This document shows, piece after piece, positions 5,890 to 6,897 of a stretch of DNA of 6,897 nucleotides. The notes under the pieces are model-generated. The model ran no database searches and had not been told where the DNA came from. It saw only the letters and a list, made by a program, of their open reading frames with translations. The stretch comes from DASRWD01 sp044507975 (GTDB taxonomy: Bacteria > Deinococcota > Deinococci > Deinococcales > Trueperaceae): NCBI GenBank assembly GCA_044507975.1, contig JBIQIQ010000132.1, forward strand, positions 1-6,897. The letters are read 5' to 3'. Made by a program: the position numbers and the translations under genes. The first letter of the stretch is position 1. The number at the start of each line of letters is the position of its first letter.

Positions 5890-6815
5890 CTGCCGTACCG
5901 CCTCTCGCGCGCCTGGAAGGCCCGCACCGCCCGGAGGAAATCCACCTTCCGGAACTCGGGCCAGTTGGCGTCGCAGAAGTAGAACTCACTGTAGGCGGTC
6001 TGCCACGGCATGAAGCCCGAGAGCCTCACCTCGCCGGACGTGCGGATGACGAAGTCGGGGTCCGGCATGCCGGCCGTGTAGAGGTGCTGGGTCACGTCCT
6101 CGGGGCAGACGGCGCCGGCCACGTCGGCCAGCGAGTCGCCGGCCGCCAGCCGGGCGCGCAGCAGGGCGTTGACGGCGTCGACGATCTCCTCGCGGCCGCC
6201 GTAGCCGAGGGCGACGTTCACGTGGAGGTTGTCGTAGTCCCGCGTGGCGTCCTCCATGGCGCTCAGCGCCCGCCTCGCCTCCTCGGGGAAGTCGGACGTG
6301 TCGCCGATGACCTTCACCCTCACGCGGTTGGCGTGGAGCTTCGCGTCGGAGAGGAGGTCGCGCGCCTGCTGCGCGAAGAGGGCGTGCAGGTGCGAGACCT
6401 CGTCCGGCGCCCGGCCGCGGTTGTCGGACGAGAAGCCCCACAGCGTCACGTGCTGGACGCCGAGCTCCAGGCACCAGTCGAGCACCTCGCGGGCCTTGCC
6501 TGCGCCGTGGTCGTGCCCGGCCTTGACGTCGATGCCCACGGCGCGCGCGAAGCGCCTGTTGCCGTCCATGATGATGCCGATGTGCCGCGGCAGCCTGCCG
6601 CCGGCCCGCACGGCGCGCGTCAGGCGGCGCTCGTAGGCCCAGTAGAGCGGCTTCGTGAGGGCGTTGAAGGTCCTGAGGGTGCGCTTGGCCGCCGCGGCGC
6701 GGGAGCCGGCGCCGCCCGCCGCGGGCGCCGCGCCGCTCGCCGGCTGCAAGGGGAGGGTCTCCTCGGCAGCCGAGGGCTTCGCGACCTCCCTCTTACCGGG
6801 CTTGGCTAGGGGCAC
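5886..6815 (-). CDS. uppS: Isoprenyl transferase, cis-prenyl diphosphate synthase family (UppS-like)
   Basis: The family adds isopentenyl diphosphate units in cis to an allylic primer to make undecaprenyl or a related polyprenyl diphosphate, the lipid carrier for peptidoglycan and other envelope polymers, at the cytoplasmic membrane face. Visible motifs are LPRHIGIIMDGNRRFARA (75-92, with catalytic Asp84), GHDHGAGKAREVLDWC (100-115), the FSSDN region (128-132), NVALGYGGREEIVDA (200-214), DFVIRTSGEVRLSGF (254-268) and WQTAYSEFYF (271-280). The 309-residue length exceeds the roughly 250 usual for UppS because of an Ala/Pro/Gly-rich N-terminal segment (about 1-48), probably disordered, followed by a basic stretch containing YWAYERRL (58-65). 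The start is GTG 6815, supported by a TAGACT box 6 nt upstream; no internal ATG precedes the conserved core. It is the first gene of a pair with manC. Chain length of the product cannot be read from sequence; a shorter Z-farnesyl or decaprenyl product is possible. Confidence 0.93.
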   Translation of the reverse strand: MPLAKPGKREVAKPSAAEETLPLQPASGAAPAAGGAGSRAAAAKRTLRTFNALTKPLYWAYERRLTRAVRAGGRLPRHIGIIMDGNRRFARAVGIDVKAGHDHGAGKAREVLDWCLELGVQHVTLWGFSSDNRGRAPDEVSHLHALFAQQARDLLSDAKLHANRVRVKVIGDTSDFPEEARRALSAMEDATRDYDNLHVNVALGYGGREEIVDAVNALLRARLAAGDSLADVAGAVCPEDVTQHLYTAGMPDPDFVIRTSGEVRLSGFMPWQTAYSEFYFCDANWPEFRKVDFLRAVRAFQARERRYGR

Positions 6816-6821
6816 GCGCCG

Positions 6822-6827
6822 AGTCTA
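6822..6827 (-). promoter_or_regulatory. -10 box of a probable leaderless promoter for uppS-manC
   Basis: On the minus strand this reads TAGACT, followed by exactly 6 nt (CGGCGC) and the GTG at 6815. There is no Shine-Dalgarno in the interval. The spacing and the TAGAnT sequence match the box in front of the left-edge gene. No convincing -35 element is seen in the GC-rich sequence upstream. Confidence 0.5.
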
Positions 6828-6870
6828 ACGCCGCCCGTTCCGGCGGCGGCGGCAGCGGCCGCACATCGCC

Positions 6871-6897
6871 TCACTTGCCGTTCGGCGACGCCATCAC
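6871..6897 (-). CDS. Possible 3' end of a gene entering from the right edge
   Basis: One minus-strand frame reads VMASPNGK followed by TGA at 6873-6871, which could be the C-terminus of a gene upstream of uppS. It would leave 55 bases before the uppS start. Only nine codons are available, and another minus-strand frame is also open here, so this is a tentative call. No product can be suggested. Confidence 0.22.
   Translation of the reverse strand: MMASPNGK

Noticed and set aside
6829..6848. GC hairpin CGCCGCC/GGCGGCG upstream of uppS as a terminator for the gene at the right edge.
   Set aside because: The 7-bp stem is part of a GGC-repeat stretch, has no U-tract on either strand, and could arise by composition alone.
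1..6897. tRNA/rRNA genes, CRISPR array, insertion sequence or prophage signals.
   Set aside because: No such structure was seen. Nearly all sequence is accounted for by conserved metabolic genes with uniform high G+C.

Overview
This is a very GC-rich window, clearly above 70% G+C by eye. It is gene-dense and carries ordinary chromosomal metabolic genes. No mobile element, CRISPR array, tRNA or rRNA was seen, and no stretch over 300 bases lacks a gene. The best guess for the source is a member of the Deinococcota (Deinococcus-Thermus), possibly a Truepera-like lineage. The reasons are the compact pyrR-pyrB-pyrC order, the class I dihydroorotase, and several gene starts preceded by a TAnnnT box only 6-7 nt upstream with no Shine-Dalgarno, which is the leaderless-mRNA pattern known from Deinococcus. 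An actinobacterial origin cannot be excluded from sequence alone.

Layout, left to right. Positions 1-113 (minus) are the first 37 codons of an unrecognised gene that runs off the left edge. Positions 202-3028 (minus) hold a pyrimidine operon read right to left: pyrR (PyrR regulator/UPRTase family), pyrB (aspartate carbamoyltransferase) and pyrC (dihydroorotase). Both junctions are four-base GTGA overlaps. In front of pyrR is a compact RNA element (3065-3033) that matches the PyrR-binding hairpin and whose lower stem would pair with the pyrR ribosome binding site. From 3152 to 4750 (plus), divergent from pyrR, lies an NAD-type aldehyde dehydrogenase of unresolved substrate. From 4789 to 6815 (minus), convergent with it, is a two-gene unit: a cis-prenyltransferase (undecaprenyl diphosphate synthase family) followed through an ATGA overlap by mannose-1-phosphate guanylyltransferase. 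A large inverted repeat (4763-4810) lies at the convergent junction and includes the manC stop codon. At the right edge, 6871-6897 may be the last codons of another minus-strand gene.

How the genes work together: PyrB and PyrC catalyse consecutive steps of de novo UMP synthesis (carbamoyl phosphate + aspartate to carbamoyl-aspartate to dihydroorotate). PyrR probably senses UMP/UTP and shuts off its own translation and, through coupling, that of the operon. The cis-prenyltransferase and GDP-mannose synthase supply the lipid carrier and the activated sugar that envelope glycan assembly needs. The aldehyde dehydrogenase appears to be an independent transcription unit.

No plainly novel system is visible. 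The most noteworthy signal is regulatory: a PyrR-responsive leader that seems reduced to the hairpin and its ribosome binding site.
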